Source: Betaproteobacteria bacterium
GTDB taxonomy: Bacteria > Pseudomonadota > Gammaproteobacteria > Burkholderiales > SHXO01
Direction: 5' to 3'
Length of the DNA: 36,490 nucleotides
Assembly: GCA_025356655.1 (NCBI GenBank)
Contig: JANXRW010000073.1
Location: 1 to 36,490 of the forward strand
The notes beneath the pieces were generated by a model. That model worked only from the letters and a program-made list of their open reading frames with translations. It had not been told where the DNA came from and ran no database searches. Position numbers and translations under genes: made by a program. Shown here piece after piece: positions 6,872-16,134 of the stretch (its first letter is position 1; every line of letters starts with the position of its first letter).

Positions 6872-8086
6872 CTCCAGCAGGTCGTTGAGGAATCGCGCCC
6901 CTTGCCGCGTGGGGCGCACGCGGAGATGGTCACGCACCAGCCACCCTCTGGCCTGCGCCTGCTCGAGTTGGGGGGCGATGACCTGCAGGGGCAAACCGGT
7001 ACGTTCAGTGAATAGCCGGGTCTCGAAACCCTCGATCAGACGCAGGGCGTTCATGGCGAACTCGAACCCCAGCTCGGCGGCTGCCACGACAGTCTCCTGT
7101 TGGAGTGGAGCCCCCGCCAGCGCTGCCGTCTGATACTCGCGCGGATGCTTGATGCGCATCTGGCGGCAAACCTCCCACCGATGCCCACGAGCCGTCGGGG
7201 TTGCCACACTGAGCTTGCCGTGGGCGCCGGCCCCGATCCCGGCATAGTCACCAAATTGCCAGTAATTAAGGTTGTGGCGGCATCGATGGCCCGGGCGCGC
7301 GAAGGCCGACGTTTCGTAGTGCTCGAAACCTGCGCGCGCGAGTTCCCCCTCGATCGCCTCCTGCATGTCGGCGCTCAAGTCGTCGTCAGGGAGGCTGGGC
7401 GGGTGGCGGTGGAACAGGGTGTTGGGCTCGAGTGTCAGGTGGTAGGCGGAAACGTGGTGGGCGCCGGAGGAGACGGCGACGCCGAGGTCGGCGAGCGCCT
7501 CGGCGAGCCCCTGTGCTGGCAGCGCGTACATGAGGTCCAGATTCACATTCTCAAAATGGCGTAGCGCGATCTCCACCGCGGCGCGCGCCTCCCGGTCGTC
7601 GTGAATCCGGCCCAGTGCGCGCAGATGCGCGGCGTTGAAGCTCTGGATACCCAGGGATAAGCGGTTCACGCCCAGGGCCCGAAAAGCCTCGAATTTCACG
7701 GCCTCCACGGTCCCCGGATTGGCCTCGAGCGTGATCTCGGCATAGGCGTCCAGGCGCAGGCGGGCGCGCACAGCGGCAAGGATGTCTCCCAGCGCCTGCG
7801 CGGAAAGGAGACTGGGCGTCCCGCCGCCGAAGAAGACGCTGTCCACGCGACGCCCCCACACCAAAGGCAGTAAGGACTCGAGGTCCGCTATCAGCGCCTG
7901 TACGTAGCGCATTTCGGGAAGCTCGCCGCGCAACTCGTGGGAGTTGAAGTCGCAGTAGGGACACTTACGCACGCACCACGGGATGTGGATGTAAAGCGAC
8001 AGCGGAGGCGGGCCAGGCAGCGCCAGTGCCTCACCGGGCCCCTGCACGATTGTCGGGGCGGCGCTCACCGGGTGCCGAACAAGCAC
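6857..8086 (-). CDS. hemW: Radical SAM haem chaperone HemW
   Basis: The 409-residue protein carries the radical-SAM cluster motif CVRKCPYC (Cys38, 42, 45), then '[10 protein letters not shown]', 'EANPGTV' and '[10 protein letters not shown]'. It also has the C-terminal HemW extension '[20 protein letters not shown]'. These proteins resemble coproporphyrinogen dehydrogenase HemN but act as haem chaperones; the fourth Cys used by true HemN (CxxxCxxCxC) is replaced by Phe. The start is GTG 8086. A GTG at 8068, overlapping the rdgB stop as GTGA, is equally plausible. The gene ends the rph-rdgB-hemW unit. Confidence 0.92.
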   Translation of the reverse strand: MLVRHPVSAAPTIVQGPGEALALPGPPPLSLYIHIPWCVRKCPYCDFNSHELRGELPEMRYVQALIADLESLLPLVWGRRVDSVFFGGGTPSLLSAQALGDILAAVRARLRLDAYAEITLEANPGTVEAVKFEAFRALGVNRLSLGIQSFNAAHLRALGRIHDDREARAAVEIALRHFENVNLDLMYALPAQGLAEALADLGVAVSSGAHHVSAYHLTLEPNTLFHRHPPSLPDDDLSADMQEAIEGELARAGFEHYETSAFARPGHRCRHNLNYWQFGDYAGIGAGAHGKLSVATPTARGHRWEVCRQMRIKHPREYQTAALAGAPLQQETVVAAAELGFEFAMNALRLIEGFETRLFTERTGLPLQVIAPQLEQAQARGWLVRDHLRVRPTRQGARFLNDLLELFLP

Positions 8087-8655
8087 TCGAGCATTGCCGC
8101 CAGAGCGCGCCCTCGGTGGCTACGGCCGTTTTTCTGCTCCGGGCGGAGCTCGGCCGCAGACGCACCGAGGTCCGGGTCCAGGAACAACGGATCGTACCCG
8201 AAGCCGCCCCCCCCTCTCGGGGCGCGGAGGATTTCTCCTTCCCAAACGCCCTCGGCCACCATCGGCCTGGGGTCCAGAGGATGCCGCACAAGCACCGCGC
8301 AAGCGCAAAACCTGGCGCGGCGCTCGTCCACATCGGCCAGCGCCTCCAGGAGTCGCGCATTATTGCGTGCGTCCGAGCGCGGTTCGCCCGCATAGCGCGC
8401 GGAAGCCACACCAGGTGCCCCACCCAGGGCATCGACGCACAGGCCGGAGTCCTCGCCCAACGCAGGCAGACCGCATAGCGCGCTCGCATGACGCGCCTTG
8501 GCGAGGGCGTTCTCCAGAAACGTGGGGTGCGGCTCAGGGGCATCGGGCAGACCAAGATCCCCCTGCGCCACTAGGTCCAGGCCCAGCGGGGCCAGCAGAC
8601 TGCGCAGCTCGCGCAGCTTCCCGGCGTTACTGCTGGCCAACACCAGGCGTTTCAT
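8065..8655 (-). CDS. rdgB: dITP/XTP pyrophosphatase (Ham1 family)
   Basis: The 196-residue house-cleaning enzyme hydrolyses dITP, ITP and XTP to monophosphates and keeps deaminated purines out of DNA. The N-terminal '[17 protein letters not shown]' holds the substrate-binding SxNxxK motif. '[19 protein letters not shown]' contains the catalytic Asp, followed by 'SARYAGE', and the C-terminal region has 'SHRGRAL'. It overlaps rph by 4 bp and hemW by 4-22 bp depending on the hemW start, so the three genes form one operon. Confidence 0.96.
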   Translation of the reverse strand: MKRLVLASSNAGKLRELRSLLAPLGLDLVAQGDLGLPDAPEPHPTFLENALAKARHASALCGLPALGEDSGLCVDALGGAPGVASARYAGEPRSDARNNARLLEALADVDERRARFCACAVLVRHPLDPRPMVAEGVWEGEILRAPRGGGGFGYDPLFLDPDLGASAAELRPEQKNGRSHRGRALAAMLECLFGTR

Positions 8656-9371
8656 GCGCCGGCGAGCGCAGCCTGCTGCGCGGCGTTCAGCCGACCGATG
8701 CCGAGGGCCGCGAGATCGAGCAGTGCATCGAGCTCGCCTCGGCTGAAGGGTTGGCCCTCGGCCGTGCCCTGCACCTCGATCAGTCCACCGCTGCCGGTCA
8801 TGACGACATTCATGTCGGTGTCACACTGGGAGTCCTCGGCGTAATCCAGATCGAGGACAGGAACACCTTTGTACACGCCCACAGAGACCGCCGCCACGGC
8901 GCCCACCAGCGGCCATTGCGCGATGGCTCCGCGCTCGCGCAGCACACTGAGCGCGTCATGCAGGGCAACGTAGGCCCCGGTGATGCTGGCCGTACGCGTG
9001 CCGCCATCGGCTTGTATGACGTCGCAGTCCACCTGGATCGTGCGTTCACCGAGCCATTCGGTGCGCACCACGCTGCGAAGGCTACGGCCAATGAGCCTTT
9101 GTATTTCCTGGGTCCGTCCTGACTGCTTACCGCTAGCGGCTTCGCGCTGATTGCGCGTTCCCGTAGCTCGGGGGAGCATGCCATACTCGGCCGTGACCCA
9201 GCCGCGCCCGCCCCCCCTGAGGAAGGGGGGAACGCGCTCCTCGACGCTGGCGGTGCAGATGATACGGGTGTCGCCGCACTCGATGAGAACGGAGCCCTCG
9301 GCATGTCGCAGGTAGCCGCGGGTGATACGGACGGAACGTAGTTCGTCGGGTGACCGACCGCTCGGACGCAT
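8652..9371 (-). CDS. rph: Ribonuclease PH
   Basis: The 239-residue phosphorolytic 3'-5' exoribonuclease trims tRNA 3' ends. It opens with '[21 protein letters not shown]' and has '[13 protein letters not shown]', '[14 protein letters not shown]' and 'SDxDM'-equivalent '[11 protein letters not shown]'. The length is normal, unlike the truncated rph of E. coli K-12. It is the first gene of rph-rdgB-hemW and diverges from yicC. Confidence 0.97.
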   Translation of the reverse strand: MRPSGRSPDELRSVRITRGYLRHAEGSVLIECGDTRIICTASVEERVPPFLRGGGRGWVTAEYGMLPRATGTRNQREAASGKQSGRTQEIQRLIGRSLRSVVRTEWLGERTIQVDCDVIQADGGTRTASITGAYVALHDALSVLRERGAIAQWPLVGAVAAVSVGVYKGVPVLDLDYAEDSQCDTDMNVVMTGSGGLIEVQGTAEGQPFSRGELDALLDLAALGIGRLNAAQQAALAGA

Positions 9372-9475
9372 GGGTAACCTCGCTCAGGGCAACGCCAGCC
9401 GGCTGCGGCTGCGCCGCTGGATAATGTGCTATCTTTTCTGAATCCCGCCCGCAAAGCCTGCGCATTGTACCCCCG

Positions 9476-10342
9476 ATGATCTACAGCATGACTGGTTTTG
9501 CCGCCGTGACGGAGGAGCTTGCCCTCGGCGCTTTGAGCATCGAGATCCGGTCGGTGAACCACCGCTATCTTGACGTGCAGTTCAGGCTGCCCGACGAGTT
9601 TCGGGCCTTTGAGCCACCCATGCGTGAGACCCTGGGTGCGCGCTTGACGCGGGGGAAGGTCGAGTGCCGGGTGAGCTTCGCGAAGGCGGCGGCGGCGGTC
9701 GTGCCCATGCAGTTGAATCGCGGCCTGCTCGGTCAACTGGCAAAGCTCGACGCGCTGGTTCGAACGGACCTCCCAGGCTGCCAGAGCCTGTCAGTAGCGG
9801 AGGTCCTGCGGTGGCCGGGCATGCTTGAGGCGGACGGCCTGCCCGTGGAGCAGGTCAGAGAACGCGCCTTCCTGCTGCTGGAACGTGCGGTGGAGGAATT
9901 CAGCGGTTCCCGGCAGCGTGAGGGTGAGAAGCTGGCGGCCGTATTGATCGAGCGCGTCGGGCAAATGGAACACATCATCGAGGGCGTGCGCCCGCGCATC
10001 CCGCTGCTGGTTCATGCCTACCAGGAGCGTTTGGCGCAGCGACTGCGCGACGCGATGTCCGCAACCGACGATGACCGGCTCAGGCAGGAACTGGTGTTGT
10101 TCGCGGCTAAGGTGGACGTCGAGGAAGAACTCTCGCGGCTGGGCGCTCACCTGAGCGAGACCCGGCGTGTGCTGGGCAGTTCCGGAGCGGCGGGCAAACG
10201 GCTGGACTTTCTGATGCAGGAGCTCAATCGGGAGGCGAATACCCTTGGGTCCAAATCGGTGGACGCAGAGGTATCTCAGGCGGCGATGGAACTGAAGGTC
10301 CTGATCGAGCAAATGCGCGAGCAGGTACAGAACATCGAGTAG
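9476..10342 (+). CDS. yicC: YicC/YloC family endoribonuclease
   Basis: The 288-residue protein begins MIYSMTGFA, the expected YicC start, followed by 'IEIRSVNHRYLD' and 'GKVECRVSF' in the N-terminal domain. The C-terminal DUF1732 part shows 'DVEEELSRLGAHLSE', 'GKRLDFLMQELNREANTLGSKS' and a closing 'VLIEQMREQVQNIE'. Family members are metal-dependent RNA endonucleases involved in RNA turnover. The divergent position from rph and the head position before gmk-rpoZ-spoT are common in proteobacteria. Confidence 0.95.
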   Translation: MIYSMTGFAAVTEELALGALSIEIRSVNHRYLDVQFRLPDEFRAFEPPMRETLGARLTRGKVECRVSFAKAAAAVVPMQLNRGLLGQLAKLDALVRTDLPGCQSLSVAEVLRWPGMLEADGLPVEQVRERAFLLLERAVEEFSGSRQREGEKLAAVLIERVGQMEHIIEGVRPRIPLLVHAYQERLAQRLRDAMSATDDDRLRQELVLFAAKVDVEEELSRLGAHLSETRRVLGSSGAAGKRLDFLMQELNREANTLGSKSVDAEVSQAAMELKVLIEQMREQVQNIE

Positions 10343-10390
10343 GGCGACGGCGATGGGGCTGGAGGGCGGGGTTACGGGGAAGGCGGCGGC

Positions 10391-11041
10391 ATGCGCCGGG
10401 GGGGCGGTGCGCCGATGCGCGTGAATGTGCCGCTGCCCGGACTTCTGTTCATCGTCAGTGCCCCCTCAGGGGCTGGAAAGACGAGTCTCGTCAATGCGCT
10501 GCTGGAACGTGACGCGGATGTGGAACTGTCCGTGTCTTTCACGACACGCGCCCCACGACCTGGCGAACTCGACGGTCGGGACTATCATTTCGTGGAGCGG
10601 GAACGCTTCGTTGAAATGGCGGGACAGGGAGAGTTCCTGGAAAGCGCGGAGGTTCACAGCAATCTCTACGGCACGTCGGGAACTTGGGTCCGCCAGCGGC
10701 TACAGGCTGGGCGGAATCTCCTGCTGGAGATCGACTGGCAAGGTGCGGTGCAGGTGCGCCGGCTGATACCGGAAGCCATAGGCATATTCATCTTGCCCCC
10801 GTCCCTTGAGGCACTGCGCGAGCGCCTCAAGGGACGGGGGCAAGACAACGAGGCAGTCATTGAACGCCGAATCGCCGCTGCGCGCGGGGAGATGCAGCAT
10901 GTTGAGGAGTTTGACTATGTTATTATTAATCAGCGTTTTGAGGTTGCCGCGGAGGACCTTGTGAGTATCGTGCGCGCCCACCGCTTACGTGTGTGTGCGC
11001 AGACCTTCCGCCATCAAGACCTGATAACCCGACTGAAGTGA
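10391..11041 (+). CDS. gmk: Guanylate kinase
   Basis: Gmk phosphorylates GMP to GDP with ATP. The P-loop '[11 protein letters not shown]' lies near residues 23-33, followed by the GMP-binding '[20 protein letters not shown]' and '[11 protein letters not shown]'. The first ATG gives 216 residues. An in-frame ATG at 10415 would give 208, nearer the E. coli length, and may be the true start. The lid region '[18 protein letters not shown]' is encoded by a 22-bp perfect inverted repeat. The gene stands 7 bp upstream of rpoZ. Confidence 0.96.
   Translation: MRRGGGAPMRVNVPLPGLLFIVSAPSGAGKTSLVNALLERDADVELSVSFTTRAPRPGELDGRDYHFVERERFVEMAGQGEFLESAEVHSNLYGTSGTWVRQRLQAGRNLLLEIDWQGAVQVRRLIPEAIGIFILPPSLEALRERLKGRGQDNEAVIERRIAAARGEMQHVEEFDYVIINQRFEVAAEDLVSIVRAHRLRVCAQTFRHQDLITRLK
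10791..10845. repeat. 22-bp perfect inverted repeat inside gmk
   Basis: The arms are 10791-10812 and 10824-10845 with an 11-nt spacer. The left arm begins TCTTGCCCCCGTCCC and the right arm ends GGGACGGGGGCAAGA. Every base pairs across all 22 positions. The repeat is in phase, so both strands encode nearly the same peptide (LPPSLEAL...LKGRGQD). The mRNA hairpin would be extremely stable for a coding region. Confidence 0.95.
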
Positions 11042-11048
11042 GGACGCC

Positions 11049-11255
11049 ATGGCGCGGATCACCGTCGACGATTGCCTGAAGCTAATAACCAACCGCTTTG
11101 TTTTGACCCTTGCTGCCACCTACCGAGCTCGCCAGCTCGCCCAGGGCGCGTCTCCCCATGTGGAGGGAAGCAAGGACAAGCCGACCGTGATTGCATTGCG
11201 GGAAATCGCCGCAGGAAAGGTCGGAGCAGAAATTCTTAACAAGGCGCCGACCTGA
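11049..11255 (+). CDS. rpoZ: RNA polymerase omega subunit
   Basis: The 68-residue protein has the omega signature: '[17 protein letters not shown]' at the N-terminus, '[15 protein letters not shown]' and '[16 protein letters not shown]'. Omega helps assemble the core polymerase and forms part of a ppGpp-binding site, which fits its place between gmk and spoT. It is at the short end for proteobacteria; the acidic C-terminal tail is missing. Confidence 0.97.
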   Translation: MARITVDDCLKLITNRFVLTLAATYRARQLAQGASPHVEGSKDKPTVIALREIAAGKVGAEILNKAPT

Positions 11256-11346
11256 GCCGTTGATTCTCCTGCACAGACTGCCGCAGGACCACCCTCGGCA
11301 CGGGTCTGCACCACACTGGCGGGAGTAACGCCGCCCGTCAGGGATC

Positions 11347-13470
11347 ATGTCCGAGGACGACGTGCTGTTCGAGCAGGCCGCCAGTTATCTGAAGCCGGAT
11401 GACTTGGGGCAGTTGCGCGCCGCCTACATCTTCTCCGAGGCGGCGCACGAAGGTCAATTTCGCCGCTCGGGCGAACCCTACATATCCCACCCCCTAGCCG
11501 TCGCCGCCATCCTCGCCCAGTGGCACCTGGACGGGCAAGCCCTTACGGCCGCACTTCTCCACGACGTGATGGAGGACACGGCAGTCACCAAGACCGAGAT
11601 CACCGAACGATTCGGTCGCATGGTGGCGGAACTGGTCGACGGGGTATCCAAGCTCGATCGGATTGAATTCCAAAGCCAGGAACAGGCGCAGGCAGAAAAC
11701 TTCCGGAAGATGCTGCTGGCGATGGCCCGCGACGTTCGGGTCATCCTCATCAAGCTTGCCGACCGCCTGCACAACATGCGCACGTTGGATGTGATGCAAG
11801 CGCACAAGCGTGAACGCATCGCCCGCGAGACCATCGAGATCTATGCCCCAATCGCCAATCGCCTGGGGCTGAACGCCCTCTACCAGGAACTGGAGGAGCT
11901 GTCCTTCAAGAACCTATACCCCAATCGCTACCGAGTGCTGAAGAAGGCCCTGGAGACCGCCCGCGGCAATCGCCGCGAGGTGCTGGAGAAGATTCTCGAG
12001 GCCGTCCGCCAGCGGCTCGCCGATGCCGGATTGGAAGCGACCGTCACCGGGCGCGAAAAGAACTTGTACAGCATCTACAAGAAGATGCATGACAAGAACC
12101 TATCGTTCTCCAAGGTCTACGACATCTATGCCTTCCGCGTCGTGGTGAAGGATCCGCCGGCCTGTTATCTGGCATTGGGCGCCCTGCACGGCCTATTCAA
12201 ACCGATCCCGGGAAAGTTCAAGGACTACATCGCGATCCCCAAGGCCAACGGCTACCAGTCCCTGCACACCACCTTGTTTGGTCCCTACGGCAGTCCGGTG
12301 GAAATCCAGATCCGGACACAGGAAATGCACAAGATCGCGGAGGCAGGCGTCGCGTCGCACTGGCTCTACAAAAGCAACAACGCCTCGCTGAGCGAGCTCC
12401 AGCGCAAGACCCACCAGTGGCTGCAGAGCCTGCTGGAGATGCATTCCGAATCCTCCGACTCGGTAGAGTTCCTGGAACACCTGAAGATCGACCTCTTCCC
12501 CGACGAGGTCTATGTCTTCACGCCCAAAGGCAAGATCATGGCGCTGCCCATGGGGTCCACATGCGTGGACTTCGCGTATGCCGTGCACACGGACATCGGC
12601 AACCGCTGCGTGGCCGTAAAAATCAACCATGAGCTGGCCCCCCTGCGCTCGGAGCTTCGCAATGGCGACCGGGTGGAGATCATAACGGCCGTTCATGCCA
12701 AGCCCAACCCCGGCTGGCTGCAGTATGTGGTGACCGCCAAGGCCAGGCATCACATTCGCCACTTCCTGAAGACCATGCGCTACGAGGAATCCGCTCAGTT
12801 GGGCGAACGGCTCCTTGCCGCCGCACTGGCCGCACTGGGCTCCAGCCTGCGCGGCATCAACCCGACGGATTGGGAACGGATGCTCAAGGAGACGGGCGCC
12901 CCTTCTCGCCACGAGCTACTGGCGAATATCGGCTTGGGCCAGCAGCTGGCCAGCGTCGTTGCGCGCCAGTTGCACCCCGCCGAAGGGGGTGAAGCCAGCA
13001 TGGATGGCCATCGCGGCACGCTGGGGCCGCTCACCATCCGCGGTACCGAGGGTACGGCGCTGCAACTGGCCAACTGCTGTCGGCCCATTCCGGGTGACCC
13101 CATCATCGGGTTCATCAAGAAGGGCGCGGGCATGATCATCCACACGCACGATTGTCCGGTGATCGCCAAGGCGCACCGGGCCAGGGCGAAATGGATGGAC
13201 GTGGAGTGGGCCCCAGACACGCGCAAGTCCTTTCCGGTGAACATTCGCATCATCGCCACCAATCAGACAGGGGTGCTCGCCCGGGTGGCTGCCGAAATCG
13301 CCGAGCACGACTCAAACATCGAAAACGTGAAGGTGGACCTGGAGGACAGCAGCGCCTATTCGGGCATCGATTTCACGCTGCAGGTGTCGAACCGTGTCCA
13401 CCTAGCACGCATCGTACGGGGGCTGCGCCAGTTGCCCGAGGTCATCCGTATCCATCGGCTCAAGGCCTGA
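11347..13470 (+). CDS. spoT: Bifunctional (p)ppGpp synthetase/hydrolase
   Basis: The 707-residue Rel/Spo protein sets the level of the stringent-response alarmone. The HD hydrolase domain is intact ('HDVMEDT', 72-78; 'KLADRLHNMRTL'). The synthetase domain has 'GREKNLYSIYKKM' and 'GYQSLHTT', and its 'PGKFKDY' segment is the basic (RxKD-type) version found in bifunctional enzymes rather than the acidic RelA type. A TGS domain ('VYVFTPKGKIMALP') and a C-terminal ACT domain ('GVLARVAAEIAEHDSNIENV') follow. It is the last gene of yicC-gmk-rpoZ-spoT. Confidence 0.97.
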   Translation: MSEDDVLFEQAASYLKPDDLGQLRAAYIFSEAAHEGQFRRSGEPYISHPLAVAAILAQWHLDGQALTAALLHDVMEDTAVTKTEITERFGRMVAELVDGVSKLDRIEFQSQEQAQAENFRKMLLAMARDVRVILIKLADRLHNMRTLDVMQAHKRERIARETIEIYAPIANRLGLNALYQELEELSFKNLYPNRYRVLKKALETARGNRREVLEKILEAVRQRLADAGLEATVTGREKNLYSIYKKMHDKNLSFSKVYDIYAFRVVVKDPPACYLALGALHGLFKPIPGKFKDYIAIPKANGYQSLHTTLFGPYGSPVEIQIRTQEMHKIAEAGVASHWLYKSNNASLSELQRKTHQWLQSLLEMHSESSDSVEFLEHLKIDLFPDEVYVFTPKGKIMALPMGSTCVDFAYAVHTDIGNRCVAVKINHELAPLRSELRNGDRVEIITAVHAKPNPGWLQYVVTAKARHHIRHFLKTMRYEESAQLGERLLAAALAALGSSLRGINPTDWERMLKETGAPSRHELLANIGLGQQLASVVARQLHPAEGGEASMDGHRGTLGPLTIRGTEGTALQLANCCRPIPGDPIIGFIKKGAGMIIHTHDCPVIAKAHRARAKWMDVEWAPDTRKSFPVNIRIIATNQTGVLARVAAEIAEHDSNIENVKVDLEDSSAYSGIDFTLQVSNRVHLARIVRGLRQLPEVIRIHRLKA

Positions 13471-13528
13471 AACTTGGCTCCACGCAGGGTATATTGTCGA
13501 CGAGGTACCCCCTCTCGTGGAGTTCCAG

Positions 13529-13843
13529 ATGAAACACACTGCTGCCCTGCCTTGCCTACTCGGGCTCCTGCTACTGCTTCTGACGGGCTTTGCCCGCGCG
13601 GACGCTGACTCGCTGCCGGTAGCGCCAAAGCCGCTGCAGAGCGTACGAACCGACTCCCTGGAACTGCCCGGCGTCACCGCCTGCCACATCTGCGAGTGGC
13701 GCCCGCACCTGGATAACATGCCGGCCCAGGCACAGTGCGGCGCGGCTACCGACGGCCGCGCCAACTACGGCGTGTTCGAGTGTGGCGAATCCCAGGACTG
13801 CAAGCGGGAATGCCGGTTCGTGCGCTGCGGCATGGTGCAATAG
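13529..13843 (+). CDS. Small secreted Cys-rich protein, function unknown
   Basis: ATG 13529 gives 104 residues with GGAG 6 nt upstream; a GTG at 13517 would add four residues. The N-terminus is a clear Sec signal peptide (Leu-rich core, cleavage likely after 'GFARA'). The mature part is about 80 residues with seven Cys: two in 'ACHIC', one in 'QCG', one in 'FECG' and three in 'DCKRECRFVRC'. This suggests a disulfide-stabilised periplasmic or extracellular protein or a metal-binding one. 'CHIC' is not a haem c motif. I do not recognise the family. It stands alone between spoT and the convergent binding-protein gene. Confidence 0.65.
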   Translation: MKHTAALPCLLGLLLLLLTGFARADADSLPVAPKPLQSVRTDSLELPGVTACHICEWRPHLDNMPAQAQCGAATDGRANYGVFECGESQDCKRECRFVRCGMVQ

Positions 13844-13854
13844 GCCCGGACGAG

Positions 13855-13911
13855 CGGGGCGGCGCGAACGCAGCGCCCCGAATGCAACGCCCGTGGTCAG
13901 GGGCGTTGCAT
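13855..13911. terminator. Two tandem hairpins between convergent genes
   Basis: A GC-rich hairpin (CGGGGCG 13855-13861 with CGCCCCG 13874-13880) is followed by a perfect 11-bp one (ATGCAACGCCC 13882-13892 with GGGCGTTGCAT 13901-13911, 8-nt loop). The second includes the stop codon of the binding-protein gene in its loop. Neither is followed by a proper U-run, so they may act as mRNA 3'-end stabilisers or weak bidirectional terminators. Confidence 0.4.
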
Positions 13912-15123
13912 CTTGCAGGTGGTGGGCAACGCCGTGTCCTTGGCATCCACACGACCGTCGCTCTTGAACCCCAGGCCCGTGCGCTCCATGTCGTACTTGG
14001 CGCCCTTGGTGAAGGTCGACACGTACATGGGTTGCAGCAGTTGGTGGTTGTCCGCGCGCATAGTGACCTCGCCCGTAACGGCGTTGTACTTCATGCCCTC
14101 GAGCGCGTGGGCCACCTTGAGCGGATCGGTGGACTTCGTTTCGTTGAATGCGCGCGTCAGCATCTGCATGGCGTTTTCCAGGGACAGGAAGAAAAAATCG
14201 TCCTTGGCATCGGGAAAGCGCTTGCGGTAGGACAGCACTAGCGCCTCGGACTGGGGATCGCCGACGTTCCCGTGCCACATGCTCACCTGCTTCACGTGCC
14301 CATCGCCTGCCTCGCCGATGGCGGTCGGACCACCGCTGATGCCTGCGTAATAGGTGTAGTAGTCCACCTTCAACCCAGACTCACGGCCGGCTTTCACCAG
14401 GAGTGACAAGTCATTGCCCCAGTTGCCCGTGACCACCACATCCGCGCCCGAGGCTTTGATCTTGGCGATGTAAGGTGAGAAATCCTTGACCTTGCCCACG
14501 GGATGGAGGTCCGAACCGACGATCTGAATGTCTGGGCGCTTTTTGGCGATCATCGCCTTGGCCGCCCGTTCCACGGCCTGCCCGAAGGCGTAGTCCTGAT
14601 TGATCAGGTAGACCTTCTTCACCTTGCGCTGACCTGCCAAGACGTTGGTGAGCGCCTGCATCTTCATCTCCGCGTCCGCGTCGAAGCGAAAGTGCCAGAA
14701 GTTGCAACGGTCATTGGTGAGCGCGGGATCGACGGCGCCGTAGTTGAGGAACACTACGGCAGCCTCTGGATTTCGGGCATTGTGCTTGGCCACCGCCTCG
14801 GTGAGCGCGCCGGCCACCGCCGAGGAGTTCCCCTGGAATAGATAGTGGATACCCTGGTCCGCCACCTGCTTGAAAGCGATCAGCGCCTCCTGCGGGTTGG
14901 CCTTGGTGTCGAAGGTCACCAGTTCATATTTCTGGCCCAGTGCGCCGCCCTTGGCGTTGAGTTGGTCAATCACCAGCGTGATCTGGCGCACGCCCTGTTC
15001 GCCAACGTTGGCGAAAGGCCCGCTCAGCGGATCCATAAAGGCGATCTTGATGGTATCCGCCGCCTGCGCCGAAAAGGCCAGGGGAACCGCCAACAGGGCG
15101 GCAGTGAGGTATCCAAGCTTCAT
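13897..15123 (-). CDS. Periplasmic solute-binding protein, Liv type (ABC importer)
   Basis: The 408-residue protein has a Sec signal (MKLGYLTAALLAVPLAFSAQA) and a type I periplasmic binding fold of the branched-chain amino acid class: 'IKIAFMDPLSGPFANVGEQG', 'VYLINQDYAFGQ', 'ADVVVTGNWGNDLSLLVKAG'. A strong GGAGGAAG precedes the ATG. No permease or ATPase of this class is nearby, so it works with components encoded elsewhere or acts as an orphan receptor. The ligand could be an amino acid, amide, urea or aromatic acid; the family is too broad to say. Confidence 0.9.
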   Translation of the reverse strand: MKLGYLTAALLAVPLAFSAQAADTIKIAFMDPLSGPFANVGEQGVRQITLVIDQLNAKGGALGQKYELVTFDTKANPQEALIAFKQVADQGIHYLFQGNSSAVAGALTEAVAKHNARNPEAAVVFLNYGAVDPALTNDRCNFWHFRFDADAEMKMQALTNVLAGQRKVKKVYLINQDYAFGQAVERAAKAMIAKKRPDIQIVGSDLHPVGKVKDFSPYIAKIKASGADVVVTGNWGNDLSLLVKAGRESGLKVDYYTYYAGISGGPTAIGEAGDGHVKQVSMWHGNVGDPQSEALVLSYRKRFPDAKDDFFFLSLENAMQMLTRAFNETKSTDPLKVAHALEGMKYNAVTGEVTMRADNHQLLQPMYVSTFTKGAKYDMERTGLGFKSDGRVDAKDTALPTTCKMQRP

Positions 15124-15223
15124 AGTATTGCTTCCTCCGGTTGTTCATTAGTATGTACGACGGTCAAACACGGCCGCGGCGTCCCGGGGCTCTCCGGGTT
15201 GCCGCCCCCGCCCCCAACGGCCT

Positions 15224-16102
15224 TCAAACCCCCACGGGTGCGAGCAATGAATAGTCTCCCGGCGGGCGCCTGCGCACCGGGTTGGACAGCGAGCCGAACC
15301 CCTCGATCCTGCACTCCGCCACATCGCCTTCTTCGATCACCACCGCTCCCGGCGTGCCCGTGCTGATGATGTCCCCGGGGTAGAGCGACATCACCCGTGA
15401 GTGGAAAGCTACGAGGAAGTGCGGGGTGAAGGCCATGTTCGTCACCAGGTTCTCCCGGTGGAGCGCGCCGTTTCGCCAGGTGCCTACCTTCAGGCCCAGC
15501 ACGTCTACCACCTCGTCGGGGGTTATCAGCTCAGGACCGAAGGAGAAAAAAGTGTCAAAGTTCTTCGATCGCGTCAGGAAGCGGGGATTGCGCTCCAGGA
15601 TATCCTCGGCGGTCATGTCCAGGATCAGACAGTACCCTGCGATGACGGACGGCGCATCCTGCTCGTCGACATAGCGGCAGTGCCGGCCGATGACCACGCC
15701 GAGTTCTGCTTCGGCGGTCACCCGCTGAGACTCCGGCGGGAGTTCAATCGTGTCACCCGGGCCGATGATGGTCTGGTCTCCCTTCATGAAGGAGGCGGGT
15801 TCCGTGGGAAAGGGCGCCTTGAGATCCTGGGCATGATCCCGGTAGTTCAAGCCGATGCCCCAGATCTTGCGCGGCCGACGGTAGAGCGGACCAAAGTGCG
15901 CGGCCCCTGCCGGAATGGCACCCGGAGTACGCTCAGCATCGCGCAGCAACGCCGGACTGAGCCCCTGCTCGATCAGGCTCAGCAGTTCCGTGGGCCAGGC
16001 CAGCCCCAGGTGGGCATTGATGCGGGGCACCGGGACGACCCCGGCGCTGGTGATCACCGCGGCGGCCTCGCGGCCCTGATACTGGATGGTGGAAAGACGC
16101 AT
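15224..16102 (-). CDS. Fumarylacetoacetate hydrolase (FAH) family protein
   Basis: The 292-residue protein shows the FAH core: 'IWGIGLNYRDHAQDL', 'FMKGDQTIIGPGD', the metal-binding acidic motif 'AEAELGVVIG', 'MTAEDILERN', and 'GDIISTGTPGAV'. Family members hydrolyse or decarboxylate beta-diketo or oxo acids in aromatic degradation, for example 2-oxohept-3-ene-dioate hydratase/isomerase. The exact substrate is unknown. The start has GAGGAGG 5 nt upstream. The methyltransferase gene begins 32 bp away on the same side, and the two plus the binding protein read in one direction. Confidence 0.9.
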   Translation of the reverse strand: MRLSTIQYQGREAAAVITSAGVVPVPRINAHLGLAWPTELLSLIEQGLSPALLRDAERTPGAIPAGAAHFGPLYRRPRKIWGIGLNYRDHAQDLKAPFPTEPASFMKGDQTIIGPGDTIELPPESQRVTAEAELGVVIGRHCRYVDEQDAPSVIAGYCLILDMTAEDILERNPRFLTRSKNFDTFFSFGPELITPDEVVDVLGLKVGTWRNGALHRENLVTNMAFTPHFLVAFHSRVMSLYPGDIISTGTPGAVVIEEGDVAECRIEGFGSLSNPVRRRPPGDYSLLAPVGV

Positions 16103-16134
16103 GTTCCTCCTCGGCCGTCTGGCTCTGAATTACT

